Source of the DNA: a bacterium 1xD42-87
GTDB taxonomy: Bacteria; Bacillota; Clostridia; Lachnospirales; Lachnospiraceae
DNA: 47,301 bases
Direction: 5' to 3'
Assembly (NCBI GenBank): GCA_003611805.1
Contig: RAYM01000045.1
Span: forward strand, 1 to 47,301
Part shown: piece by piece, positions 24,801 through 33,611 of the stretch
How the letters are laid out: each line of letters begins with the position of its first letter
How positions within the stretch are numbered: the first letter of the stretch is position 1
The notes under the pieces: model-generated
Told to the model about the DNA's origin: nothing
Database searches by the model: none
The model's input: only the letters and a program-made list of their open reading frames with translations
Translations under genes and position numbers: made by a program

Positions 24801-25061
24801 CGTCGGAAACATATATGGCGGTATTCTTACAATCTCCTTGTCGACAGACAAATTTTTCGGATGGATAACATACTGCCCGGCAGTCTTTTTCCCATATCTG
24901 CTGCTGCAAAATCTCTTCGACCTTTCAGAAAAAGCCACAGCCGCCTGTGACATTCCCCCTACAAGCATGTACTCTTTAAATAAATGCATCGCTTTTGCGT
25001 GCATCTTTTGATCCAGCGGCTGTTTTCTTCCAAAACAGTCCGCAATATACGCAAGCAGCAA
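24786..25061 (-). pseudogene. Decayed AAA/DUF4143-family ATPase, internally deleted
   Basis: The frame encodes ADCFGRKQPLDQKMHAKAM then LFKEYMLVGGMSQAAV, which is the middle of the widespread AAA_14/DUF4143 ATPases (usual form EYMLVGGMPQAV). It then jumps to YGKKTAGQYVIHPKNL and IVRIPPYM, the extreme C-terminus of the same family. The N-terminal ATPase domain with Walker motifs and roughly 200 residues between the two parts are missing. No good ribosome binding site precedes it. These ATPases are mobile, often variable accessory genes. It occupies the 350-nt gap between spoIVB and araC. An overlapping plus-strand frame of 92 codons shows no family resemblance. Confidence 0.65.
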
Positions 25062-25081
25062 TGGAAATAGTGCGCAAAGTG

Positions 25082-26428
25082 TCAGTGTGTCAGCATCTCC
25101 TCAATAAAAATCCCGTACCCCTTCGTGGAATCGTTCACCAGCACATGGGTCACCGCTCCCACCAGTTTCCCGTTCTGGATGATAGGGCTGCCGCTCATCC
25201 CCTGAATGATCCCGCCTGTCAGCATCAGCAGCTTTTCGTCCACCACACGGATCACGATTCCCCTGTTTACGTTCTCATGCTCCAGATTGACCTCCACGAT
25301 CTCCACATCATAAAATTCCGGTTCCCCGGAGACGGAACAGATGATCTGCGCCGGTCCCAGCACAATCTCCTGCTTTAAAGCGATGGGCACAGGCTCATAG
25401 ACAGAATCTGCCACCAGCTCCTCATTGCAGACCCCGAAAATTCCCTCCGCTGTGTTTTCCGTTATCTCCCCGATCACATTATCGCTGTCATATTCAATGT
25501 ATCCCGTCAATTCCCCGGGCGCACCATTGGCACCTCTGGTAATGCCTACAATCTCCGTCCTGTAGAGCGTTCCTTCCTCCAGATTCATCAGAATCGACGT
25601 GTCCACATCATTGATGCCGTGCCCAAGCGCGCCAAACGTACTGTCCGTACCCTCGTAAGTCATGGTGCCGATTCCCTGCGCGTTATCCCGGATCCATATT
25701 CCCAGCTTCCACTCCTCCATCCGGTTTTTTCCCGCGTTTATGCAAACATCTGTTATTTCATTGTTTCTCCTGATGGTGAGCACCATATCCTCCCCTTCGG
25801 ACGACTCCACCATGCTGATAAACTGTTTCTTATTCTCCACGGGTTCCCCGTTACTCTCCAGAATATAGTCTCCCTTCTGCAGCACATATCTGGCGGGAGA
25901 TATGGTTTCTCCACTGTTGCTCTCGAACTCTCCGATTCCCACCACCAGCACGCCGTCCGTCTTCACGTAAATGCCGATGGGAATGCCCGAGGGGATCAGC
26001 ATTTTATCCTGGATTACCTCAATATCCACGTTTTTATAGGGAAGTACGCCAAACAGCTTCAGGTCCATCTGATAAGTATCAATCTCATTCGCTTTCAGTT
26101 TCACCGTCCGCGCAAAATCTACGTGAATGCTTTCTGTCCGTCTGTCCTCCCCGGCAAGCAGATACGCCTCGTCCTTCTCATCTACATCCGTCACGGATGC
26201 CACTGGCGCCGCCTCCTCAGCGGTACGGTATATCTCCCCTGACACCGGGACCCGGAAATCAAATTCCTGCTCCACTCCGGCGCGAATCCGGATCTGCGAC
26301 GGAATCTTATCCAAATAGGAAAAGTATATCGTAAAAAGAAGCGCGGTTATGCCCGCCAGAAGCAGCATCCACAAAAAACCCCTGTATTTTCTCTCCTGTT
26401 GTTCAGTCATTTCTATTGAATTGCCCAC
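25082..26428 (-). CDS. spoIVB: SpoIVB serine peptidase (sporulation, sigma-K checkpoint)
   Basis: The 448-residue protein has a signal-anchor helix at about 17-38, a PDZ domain at about 155-235 and the S55 peptidase domain, with catalytic His270 in FGALGHGI and the serine box GMSGSPI at 410-416. In Bacillus it is made in the forespore and cleaves SpoIVFA to release pro-sigma-K processing. The GTG start at 26428 lies 10 nt after GGAGAGG; an ATG at 26410 is an alternative. It follows recN, as in most spore formers. The usual next gene, spo0A, is not there. Confidence 0.95.
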   Translation of the reverse strand: MGNSIEMTEQQERKYRGFLWMLLLAGITALLFTIYFSYLDKIPSQIRIRAGVEQEFDFRVPVSGEIYRTAEEAAPVASVTDVDEKDEAYLLAGEDRRTESIHVDFARTVKLKANEIDTYQMDLKLFGVLPYKNVDIEVIQDKMLIPSGIPIGIYVKTDGVLVVGIGEFESNSGETISPARYVLQKGDYILESNGEPVENKKQFISMVESSEGEDMVLTIRRNNEITDVCINAGKNRMEEWKLGIWIRDNAQGIGTMTYEGTDSTFGALGHGINDVDTSILMNLEEGTLYRTEIVGITRGANGAPGELTGYIEYDSDNVIGEITENTAEGIFGVCNEELVADSVYEPVPIALKQEIVLGPAQIICSVSGEPEFYDVEIVEVNLEHENVNRGIVIRVVDEKLLMLTGGIIQGMSGSPIIQNGKLVGAVTHVLVNDSTKGYGIFIEEMLTH

Positions 26429-26474
26429 TCTTCACATTCCTCTCCTTTATAATGTGTGTAAAATATAAATGATA

Positions 26475-26502
26475 AAAGGACACACTTTACAGTATGTCCT
26501 TT
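26475..26502 (-). terminator. Terminator-like hairpin after recN
   Basis: AAAGGACA (26475-26482) pairs with TGTCCTTT (26495-26502). On the minus strand it is followed by TTATC and an AT-rich stretch. It lies 36 nt after the recN stop and before spoIVB, so spoIVB probably also has its own spore-specific promoter, which I could not identify. Confidence 0.6.
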
Positions 26503-26537
26503 CTAGTATGTGAAGAATCTTATTTTTTAATTTTGTA

Positions 26538-28214
26538 TTATTTGGTTTTTGCTGCCAATTCTTTCATTTCCTCGGCATTTTTCAGCGCGCTCTCCGTTAT
26601 CACGTCTCCACCCAGCATTCTTGCAAGTTCTTCCACGCTCTCCTTCTTCCCCAGCTCCCTGATCCGGGTGATAGAGCGGTTATCCTCCACCTGCTTTTCT
26701 ATGACAAAGTGCGTGTCAGCCATAGCTGCAATCTGGGGCAGATGGGTGATGCAGATCAACTGGTGACCTTTTCCTAAAATTCCCATTTTTTCCGATACTT
26801 TCCACGCCGTCCTGCCGCTGATCCCCGTATCAATCTCATCAAAAATCAGCGTCTCTATCTCGTCCTTATCCGCCAGATGCGTCTTGAGCGCCAGCATAAT
26901 ACGGGAAAGCTCGCCGCCGCTCGCCACCTGTGAGAGTTCCCTGACGGGCTCTCCGGGATTCGTGGAAATCAGAAAACGCACCTCGTCAAAACCGTTTTCG
27001 GACAGTTTCTCCTCATCGGCTTCCACCCGTATCTCGAAAACCGCCTGCTCGAAATTGAGATCGGACAATGCCTCCCTCATATTTTCTGACAGCATATGTG
27101 CGTTTTCCTTTCGCAGACCGGAGATTTCCTCACAAAGCGCAAGCGCCTCTTTCCTGAGCGCCGCCGTCTCCTCCTCGAGCGCCGCCCTGTAAGCGTCATA
27201 ATCCTGATACTTTTCTATGGTCTCCAGCGCACGGTCTTTGTAAGCGAGAATTTCTTCCACGGTATTGCCATATTTTGACTTTAAGCGATTCAGAAGGTTC
27301 AGGCGCGTTTCCGTCTCTTCAAACTGCCCGGCGTCAAACTCAAGCCCGGAAAGGTATTCGGCCATCCCCCTGTTGTAATCGTTTAACAGGCTGTCAATGT
27401 CCAGAAGCTGTTTCTCATACTCCTTAAGCGTCTCGTCGTACGCGGAGACAGACCTGATTTCCTTAATCGCCCTTGCGATCACGCTGCCCGCCCCGCTGTT
27501 CTCATAGCCGCACAGGGCATGGGCGGTCAATGCCGCCTCCTCAATCTTTCTGGCATTGTTCATACGCTGGTACGCGCGCTCCACTTCCACGTCCTCACCG
27601 GGAACGGGCGCCGCCTCCCCGATCTCCCGGCATTCAAACTCCGCCAGGGAACACTCTTTTTTCCGCGTCTCCTCGTCTGTCTCGTTCTCGGACAATTCCC
27701 TGCATTTATCCCGGTACTGCCTGAAAATCTCCCTGAGCCGCTCCTTTTTTTCTGTAAGCCCGCTCCCCGCGTAGGCATCCAGTATCTCAAGCTGTTTTGT
27801 TTCTTTCAGAAGCGACTGATGCTCATGCTGTCCGTGAATATCAATCAGAATCTCCGAGAGCTGCCTGAGCTGTTTCGCTGTCACGGTCTCCCCGCACACC
27901 TTGCACTGGCTGCGGTTCTCCATGATCTTCCGCTGCAGAATGAGCTGCCCGTCCTCCAACGGGAGGTCCATATCCTGTATGGCTTTTATCTGAGCTGGAT
28001 CTTCCACGGTAAACACCAGCTCCACCAGTGCGTACTCTGCGCCCGAGCGAATCATATCCCTATCCGCCTTCGCGCCCAGCGCCAGATTGATGGAACCGAT
28101 GATAATGGATTTTCCGGCTCCGGTTTCCCCTGTGAGAATATTGAGCCCGCCGCCGAAAGTGACCTCCGTCTCATCAATCAAAGCCAGATTTTTCACATGT
28201 AAACTCTGTAGCAT
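26538..28214 (-). CDS. recN: DNA repair protein RecN
   Basis: The 558-residue SMC-like protein has the Walker A motif GETGAGKS at 29-36, long coiled-coil arms in the middle, the ABC signature ELSQVASGGELSRIMLA and a Walker B (ETLIFDEIDTGISG) near the C-terminus. RecN gathers and bridges DNA ends at double-strand breaks. The start MLQSLHVKNLALI is typical. It follows argR, from which it is separated by structured repeat copy 2. Confidence 0.95.
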   Translation of the reverse strand: MLQSLHVKNLALIDETEVTFGGGLNILTGETGAGKSIIIGSINLALGAKADRDMIRSGAEYALVELVFTVEDPAQIKAIQDMDLPLEDGQLILQRKIMENRSQCKVCGETVTAKQLRQLSEILIDIHGQHEHQSLLKETKQLEILDAYAGSGLTEKKERLREIFRQYRDKCRELSENETDEETRKKECSLAEFECREIGEAAPVPGEDVEVERAYQRMNNARKIEEAALTAHALCGYENSGAGSVIARAIKEIRSVSAYDETLKEYEKQLLDIDSLLNDYNRGMAEYLSGLEFDAGQFEETETRLNLLNRLKSKYGNTVEEILAYKDRALETIEKYQDYDAYRAALEEETAALRKEALALCEEISGLRKENAHMLSENMREALSDLNFEQAVFEIRVEADEEKLSENGFDEVRFLISTNPGEPVRELSQVASGGELSRIMLALKTHLADKDEIETLIFDEIDTGISGRTAWKVSEKMGILGKGHQLICITHLPQIAAMADTHFVIEKQVEDNRSITRIRELGKKESVEELARMLGGDVITESALKNAEEMKELAAKTK

Positions 28215-28245
28215 TTTTTCCTCTTTCCAGTTTATCCATCAAAAT

Positions 28246-28348
28246 TTGTGCGGAGAATGCCATATTTGGGGCATTCTCCCGCGCGAGACTTAGTATTTCT
28301 TAACGAAGCAGCCTTTGCTGCTGACTTTTAGAAATACTTCTCGCGTTT
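28246..28348 (-). repeat. Structured intergenic repeat, copy 2
   Basis: Read on the minus strand, CGCGAGAAGTATTTCT (28330-28345) pairs with AGAAATACT and TCTCGC on the far side (28283-28300), with the same 3-nt AAG bulge as copy 1. Inside is an AGCAGC/GCTGCT hairpin; the extra inner hairpin of copy 1 is missing. A second hairpin with arms GAGAATGCC and GGCATTCTC (28253-28278) follows. The element begins 4 nt after the argR stop and ends about 35 nt before recN. Confidence 0.8.
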
Positions 28349-28349
28349 T

Positions 28350-28796
28350 TCACACGATTCTGCCGATCTTCTCCATCACGGTCCGGGCATCCTGCTCGTT
28401 TCTCATCGCCATCATGATTGTATTATCCCCGGCGATGCATCCGACGACCTCCTCAATCTTCATGGCGTCCAACGCCGCCGCCACAGCCATCGCCATACCC
28501 GGCACGGTCTTTAACACGAGAAGGTTCTGCGCCAGTTCCATGGACACATACCCTTCCTTCAAAACCCTGCCGTACTTATCTCCCAGATGCACTTCCTCAC
28601 CGCCGAAAGCCACATACTTCTGCCGCCCCCTGCCGTTTGAAATTTTGGAAAGTTTTAATTCCCTGATATCCCTGGACACGGTAGCCTGCGTAACCTCATA
28701 CCCGTCCGCCCGGAGCCGCTCCACCAGCTCCTCCTGCGTCTCTATCTCATTCTGCGTAATCAGCTCTGTAATCTTTTCATGTCTCCTCTTTTTCAT
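28350..28796 (-). CDS. argR: Arginine repressor ArgR/AhrC
   Basis: The 148-residue protein has the N-terminal winged helix (ELVERLRADGYEVTQATVSR) and the C-terminal arginine-binding oligomer domain with GCIAGDNTIMMAM. It represses arginine synthesis and activates catabolism when arginine is high. I chose ATG 28796 (MKKRRHEKI), the family-like start. A GTG at 28826 would add ten residues and overlap nadK. The argR-recN pairing is typical of Firmicutes. Confidence 0.93.
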   Translation of the reverse strand: MKKRRHEKITELITQNEIETQEELVERLRADGYEVTQATVSRDIRELKLSKISNGRGRQKYVAFGGEEVHLGDKYGRVLKEGYVSMELAQNLLVLKTVPGMAMAVAAALDAMKIEEVVGCIAGDNTIMMAMRNEQDARTVMEKIGRIV

Positions 28797-28815
28797 AACG
28801 CGCCAGATTCCCCTT

Positions 28816-29643
28816 CTATGCCTCACTCATTTTTTTATGGAGCACCGTCAGAAAGCTCTCCGTGTTCAGCCTGACAATACCTGTCGTCCTGTCGGACCGC
28901 CGAATCTGAATGCGGTCGCCAGTCCTCAGGGTCACTGTATTACTGCCGTCAAAATTCGCCTCCACCACCTGCTCATGCCCGTCCTTCCCCTTGGGAATCT
29001 CCACCGTGATTTCATCCTCCGGCGAAAACACAATGCTGCGGGTATTTAAGGTATGCGGACAGATCGGCGTCAAAAGCAGAAGTCTCGCCGAAGGCTCCAC
29101 AATAGGACCGCCCGCCGAGAGGTTATAACCCGTAGAACCGGTGGGCGTTGCCACAATCACGCCGTCCGCGCAGTAATCATGCAGAAACCTGTCATTCACA
29201 TAAATGCGGACGTTCAGAATCTGCAGGGAACCACACCGGGAAATCACAATATCATTGAGCGCATACCGCTCCTCGCCCGTCATCACCCTGCCGGAGAGCA
29301 TCATCCGTTCCTCCCGCACAAACTCATCCTTAAGAAGCTTCTCCACCGCCTCCTCGACGCAGACGCTCTCCACCTCCGCCAGATAACCCAGCGTCCCCAG
29401 ATTGATGCCGAGAAGGGGGATATCGCTGTCCAACATGTTTCCCGCCGCCCGGAGCAGCGTCCCGTCGCCGCCGAGCACCAGCGCACAGTCCACACCATCT
29501 GTCCCCCGGTCCGTAAGCGCCTTCTTCTCATTTTTGACGCAGACAGCTTCCCCGCCGCGCTTTTTGATAATATCTGTTATTTTATTTGTAACCACCCCAG
29601 TGGGGTCCTTTGATTCGTTGGTTATCAGACAGAATCTCTTCAT
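28816..29643 (-). CDS. nadK: NAD kinase
   Basis: The 275-residue enzyme phosphorylates NAD to NADP. The GGDGT motif lies at residues 58-62 (VLGGDGTLLRAAG) and the second conserved block is TPTGSTGYNLSAGGPIV. The length is normal. It lies 3 nt after tlyA, so both are in the same transcript. Confidence 0.95.
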   Translation of the reverse strand: MKRFCLITNESKDPTGVVTNKITDIIKKRGGEAVCVKNEKKALTDRGTDGVDCALVLGGDGTLLRAAGNMLDSDIPLLGINLGTLGYLAEVESVCVEEAVEKLLKDEFVREERMMLSGRVMTGEERYALNDIVISRCGSLQILNVRIYVNDRFLHDYCADGVIVATPTGSTGYNLSAGGPIVEPSARLLLLTPICPHTLNTRSIVFSPEDEITVEIPKGKDGHEQVVEANFDGSNTVTLRTGDRIQIRRSDRTTGIVRLNTESFLTVLHKKMSEA

Positions 29644-29646
29644 CTG

Positions 29647-30543
29647 CTATTTCGCCTCATCCAGCGCTCCGTGCGCCTCCTCTACAAGCTCCTCAATGCG
29701 CGGCGCCTGCCTCTCCTCCCGGGAGATGCCTCCCCCTGCCGCAGACAGCTCCTGCAGCTCATCGATCGCCTCTTTTTCTGACATGCTGAGAATCTTTTCC
29801 GAAATTTCACCGCGTTTTTCCAGCCACATCAGATACTCTATATTTCCTTCCGGTCCCTTAATCGGCGAATAGGTGAGCCCTTTCACGCAAAAACCGATCA
29901 TATCCGCGTAATCGACAATCCGCCGCACCACCTCGATATGTACAGCCCTGTCACGCACCACGCCTTTTTTCCCGACTTTGTCACGTCCCGCCTCAAACTG
30001 GGGCTTGATCAGACAGACCATCTCTCCCCCCTGCCGCAGGAGTTTCCTTGCCGGAATCAGTATCTTGGTAAGCGAGATAAAAGAGACGTCCACCGACGCA
30101 AAGTCGATGGGCTCCCCGATGTTCTCATCTGTCACATAGCGGAAGTTGGTCTTTTCCATGCAGACCACCCGCTCGTCGTTCCTCAGTTTCCAGTCGAGCT
30201 GCCCGTGCCCCACATCTATGGCATACACCCTTGCCGCGCCGTTTTGCAGCATACAGTCCGTAAAACCGCCTGTGGAAGCGCCGATGTCCATACAGACCTT
30301 ATCCTGCAGCACAATGGGGAACTGCCCGACCGCACGCTCCAGTTTCAGCCCGCCCCTGCTCACGTAGGGAAGCGGTCTGCCCTTCACCTCAATCTTTATT
30401 TTGCTCTCATCAAACAACGTGCCCGCCTTATCTTCCCGCTGGTTATCCACAAACACGTTTCCCGCCATGAGAAGCGCCTTTGCTTTCTCTCTGGAAGGCG
30501 CATAGCCCTGTCTGACAAGAATTACATCCAGTCTTTCCTTCAT
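29647..30543 (-). CDS. tlyA: TlyA-family rRNA (cytidine-2'-O)-methyltransferase
   Basis: The 298-residue protein starts with an S4 RNA-binding domain (RLDVILVRQGYAPSREKAKA) and continues with a FtsJ-like Rossmann methyltransferase domain (DIGASTGGFTDCMLQNGA). TlyA methylates cytidines in 16S and 23S rRNA; old names call it a haemolysin. Most of the family is about 270 residues. The last 30 residues here are an extra Glu-rich tail. Its ATG overlaps the dxs stop as ATGA. Confidence 0.92.
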   Translation of the reverse strand: MKERLDVILVRQGYAPSREKAKALLMAGNVFVDNQREDKAGTLFDESKIKIEVKGRPLPYVSRGGLKLERAVGQFPIVLQDKVCMDIGASTGGFTDCMLQNGAARVYAIDVGHGQLDWKLRNDERVVCMEKTNFRYVTDENIGEPIDFASVDVSFISLTKILIPARKLLRQGGEMVCLIKPQFEAGRDKVGKKGVVRDRAVHIEVVRRIVDYADMIGFCVKGLTYSPIKGPEGNIEYLMWLEKRGEISEKILSMSEKEAIDELQELSAAGGGISREERQAPRIEELVEEAHGALDEAK

Positions 30544-32423
30544 GATCCCTGCTTATCTGTCTTTCGATGCCATGCCGCGGTTACCTTCTCTTCCACGGAC
30601 ACTGCGTCAATGCCCGTCTCCTGCTTCAGAAGCTCTACATTGCCATGCTCCACATATTCATCGGGGATAGCGATGCCGAGCACCTTCGCCTCTCCCCCCA
30701 GAGAATCCACAAACGCTCTGACACGATCGCCATAACCGCCGCTCGCCACATTCTCCTCCATGGTAACGATCAGCCTGTGGGTTTTGCACGCCTCGCGGAT
30801 CAGCTCCTCATCAATGGGCTTCACAAAACGGGCGTTTACCAGCGAACAGGAAAGTCCCTTTTCTTTCAGTTTCTCCCGCACGGTGAGCGCCACTTTCACC
30901 ATACTGCCCACTGCCAGAAGAAGAATATCCCTCTCCATAAAAAGCGGTTCGCTCTTCCCGTAGGCAATGGGCACCCTGTATTCCTTCAGCCCGTCAAACG
31001 CTTCGCCTCTCGGATAGCGGATGGCAATGGGACCGCCAAACTCCACCGCAAACTTAATCATATCGGAAAGCTCCCACTTGTTTTTGGGCGCCATCACATG
31101 CATATTCGGAATGGATGACAGATAAGACAGGTCAAACAGCCCCTGGTGCGTCTCCCCGTCACTCCCTACAAGCCCGGCACGGTCAATGCAGAATACCACA
31201 GGCAGATTCTGGATACAGACATCATGCAGAATCTGGTCGTAAGCCCTCTGCATGAAAGAAGAGTATATCGCTACGATAGGTTTCAGCCCGCCTGCTGCCA
31301 GACCTGCCGCAAAGGTCACCGCATGTTCCTCCGCGATCCCCACGTCAAAGAACCGCTCCGGATACATGTTCCGAAACCGCTTCAATCCCACACCGTCCGG
31401 CATCGCCGCCGTAATCGCCACCACTTTTTCATCCCGCTGCCCCAGCTTGCACATAACCGTGGAAAAAATGTCCGTGTAATTCGCCTTCGCCTTGGGAGAA
31501 CTGGGAATGCCCGTCTCGATATCAAAAGGCTCCGCGCCGTGGAATCTTGCCGGATGCCGCTCCGCGGGCGCATACCCCCTTCCCTTCTGGGTAATGACGT
31601 GGACAAGCACCGCCTTTTTGACCTTTCTCGCCTCCCGGAAGATATGTACCATCTCCTGAATATTGTGACCGTCCACAGGTCCCAGATAGGTAATGCCCAT
31701 ATCCTCAAAGAGCATACCCGGCACAACCAGATGTTTAAAGCTGCTCTTTGCGCGCCTGATCTGGCTTACCACCTTGTCGCCGTATTTCGGTTTACCGCGG
31801 AGCGACTTGTAAATCCCCTCCTTCAAGTCCAGATACATATCCGCCGTCCGAATATTGTTCAGATATTTGGAAACGCCGCCCACATTTTCGGAGATGGACA
31901 TGTTGTTATCATTCAGCACAATAATGAAATTCGTCTCTAAGCGGGAAGCGTTATTCAGCGCCTCATACGCCATGCCGCCCGTAAGCGACCCGTCGCCGAT
32001 CACAGAGACGATGGTGTTATTTCCGCCCTGAATATCTCTCGCTTTCACCATGCCGAGCCCTGCCGATATGGAGGTGGAACTGTGCCCTGTGTCAAAACAG
32101 TCGCAGTCGCTCTCCTTCCGCTTCGGGAAACCGCTCATACCGCCGAATTTCCGCAGGTTCACAAAACCGTCCCGCCGTCCCGTCAGAATCTTATGGGTAT
32201 AGGACTGGTGTCCCACATCCCAAATCAGTTTGTCCTCCGGCAGGTTTAAAAACAAATGGAGTGCCATGGTCAGTTCCACCGCCCCCAGATTAGAACCAAG
32301 ATGCCCGCCAGTCACGCTGATGGACTGAATCAGGAACTTCCTGATCTCCTCCGCCAATACACCGTAATCCTCCGGCGCAATCTGCTTGATGTCATTCGTC
32401 TGTGTTATCTGCTCAAGTAACAT
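30540..32423 (-). CDS. dxs: 1-deoxy-D-xylulose-5-phosphate synthase
   Basis: The 627-residue thiamine-diphosphate enzyme joins pyruvate and glyceraldehyde-3-phosphate in the first step of the MEP isoprenoid pathway. The GDGSLTGGMAYEALNNAS motif for the cofactor, the GHSSTSISAGLG segment and the transketolase-like central and C-terminal domains (RAGLVGSDGETHQG) are all present. It is followed by tlyA and preceded by ispA, so two isoprenoid genes are adjacent. Confidence 0.96.
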   Translation of the reverse strand: MLLEQITQTNDIKQIAPEDYGVLAEEIRKFLIQSISVTGGHLGSNLGAVELTMALHLFLNLPEDKLIWDVGHQSYTHKILTGRRDGFVNLRKFGGMSGFPKRKESDCDCFDTGHSSTSISAGLGMVKARDIQGGNNTIVSVIGDGSLTGGMAYEALNNASRLETNFIIVLNDNNMSISENVGGVSKYLNNIRTADMYLDLKEGIYKSLRGKPKYGDKVVSQIRRAKSSFKHLVVPGMLFEDMGITYLGPVDGHNIQEMVHIFREARKVKKAVLVHVITQKGRGYAPAERHPARFHGAEPFDIETGIPSSPKAKANYTDIFSTVMCKLGQRDEKVVAITAAMPDGVGLKRFRNMYPERFFDVGIAEEHAVTFAAGLAAGGLKPIVAIYSSFMQRAYDQILHDVCIQNLPVVFCIDRAGLVGSDGETHQGLFDLSYLSSIPNMHVMAPKNKWELSDMIKFAVEFGGPIAIRYPRGEAFDGLKEYRVPIAYGKSEPLFMERDILLLAVGSMVKVALTVREKLKEKGLSCSLVNARFVKPIDEELIREACKTHRLIVTMEENVASGGYGDRVRAFVDSLGGEAKVLGIAIPDEYVEHGNVELLKQETGIDAVSVEEKVTAAWHRKTDKQGS

Positions 32424-32434
32424 ATGTGTGCCCC

Positions 32435-33385
32435 TTATTTTTCTCTGTAGATCAACTGCTCCACCAAAGTTTCCAGAAAAGCGTTCCTGTGCGGAAATGC
32501 CTCCAGAATCCCAACTGCCTCCTCGGAAAGCGCTCTCACCTTTCTTTTCGACTCTTCAAGCCCGTGCATGGCCACATAAGTCAGTTTATGATTCTTCTCA
32601 TCGCTCCCCGTCGGCTTTCCAAGCACTTCCAGACTGCTCGTCACGTCCAGAATATCATCCTGAATCTGAAAGGCGACGCCGATATTTTCTGCGCACCGCC
32701 CGATCTGGGCCACCGCCTCTTCCCCTGCTCCCGCAAGGACGGCTCCTATCATCATCGCCGCCTGAATCAGCGCGGCGGTCTTATTTTTATGAATATACAG
32801 AAGCATTTCCTCCGTCACTTCCGTCTCCGGTTTCTCTGCCAGAAGATCCGCGCACTGCCCTCCGACCATGCCGCAGACACCAGCCTTGCGCCCCAAAATG
32901 TTCATGGCACACTCGATCCGCTGATAGTCCTCCAATGTCACCGCCTTGCAAAAAGCGCGGGCAGCCGTCTCATAGGCATAATTTAAAAGCCCGTCCCCGG
33001 CAATCACGGCAATGTCTTCCCCGTAAACCACGTGGGTGGTTTTCCTGCCCCGGCGGTAATCGTCGTTGTCCAAAGCCGGCAGATCGTCATGGATGAGGGA
33101 ATAGGTGTGGATAAACTCAATGGCTGCCATAAACACAGGCAGCGCCCTCGCCGTGGCAGGCTTGGGCACTGCAGTCCCGTCCGTCCGCCACACTTCCTCC
33201 GCCTCCACAAACAGCGCCGCACTCTCTGCCATCATCAGCGGGCGCAGCCTCTTGCCTCCCGCCGACACCGCATATACCATAGCCTCCAGCACTTTACTCT
33301 GAAATCCCTCCGGTTTCGGCAGATACGCCGCGAGTATGTCCTCCACCTTCCCGGTTTTCTTCTCCAGTTCCTCCTTAAAATTCAT
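32435..33385 (-). CDS. ispA: Polyprenyl (farnesyl) diphosphate synthase
   Basis: The protein of about 316 residues carries GGKRLRP, the first Asp-rich motif in LIHDDLPALDNDDYRRG and the second in FQIQDDILD, so it condenses isopentenyl diphosphate into farnesyl or geranyl diphosphate. I chose ATG 33385 (MNFKEELEKK); an ATG at 33397 adds four residues. The start overlaps the end of xseB by 11 nt. It makes the substrate for undecaprenyl phosphate and so links dxs to cell-wall synthesis. Confidence 0.93.
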   Translation of the reverse strand: MNFKEELEKKTGKVEDILAAYLPKPEGFQSKVLEAMVYAVSAGGKRLRPLMMAESAALFVEAEEVWRTDGTAVPKPATARALPVFMAAIEFIHTYSLIHDDLPALDNDDYRRGRKTTHVVYGEDIAVIAGDGLLNYAYETAARAFCKAVTLEDYQRIECAMNILGRKAGVCGMVGGQCADLLAEKPETEVTEEMLLYIHKNKTAALIQAAMMIGAVLAGAGEEAVAQIGRCAENIGVAFQIQDDILDVTSSLEVLGKPTGSDEKNHKLTYVAMHGLEESKRKVRALSEEAVGILEAFPHRNAFLETLVEQLIYREK

Positions 33386-33611
33386 CCAGTCCACCATCCT
33401 CGTTGATCTTAAGCACTTTCTTCTCCACCCGGTCTATGGTCTCATTACACTGTGCCAAAAGCGCCATTCCCCGGTTATACTCCGCAAAGGACTGCTCCAG
33501 TGTAATATCCTCCGTCTCCAGGCTGCCGATCACTTCTTCTATCTGTACAAACGCCTCCTCCAAGGATAACGCCTGTTCTTTCTCCGTTTTCTCTTCTTTC
33601 TTTTTAGCCAT
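33375..33611 (-). CDS. xseB: Exodeoxyribonuclease VII small subunit
   Basis: The 78-residue protein has the XseB core LSLEEAFVQIEEVIGSLE followed by LEQSFAEYNRGMALLAQCN, a helical hairpin. It assembles with XseA into exonuclease VII, which degrades single-stranded DNA. The N-terminal MAKKKEEKTEKEQ stretch is charged and variable. It overlaps xseA by 8 nt and ispA by 11 nt. Confidence 0.94.
   Translation of the reverse strand: MAKKKEEKTEKEQALSLEEAFVQIEEVIGSLETEDITLEQSFAEYNRGMALLAQCNETIDRVEKKVLKINEDGGLDEF

Noticed and set aside
24733..25011. Plus-strand frame of 92 codons after araC
   Set aside because: No family resemblance, and the opposite strand encodes clear pieces of a DUF4143 ATPase.
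26429..26475. Sigma-G promoter for spoIVB (CATTATA near 26450)
   Set aside because: The -10-like box would put the transcript start at or after the ribosome binding site, and no -35 match stands at the right distance.
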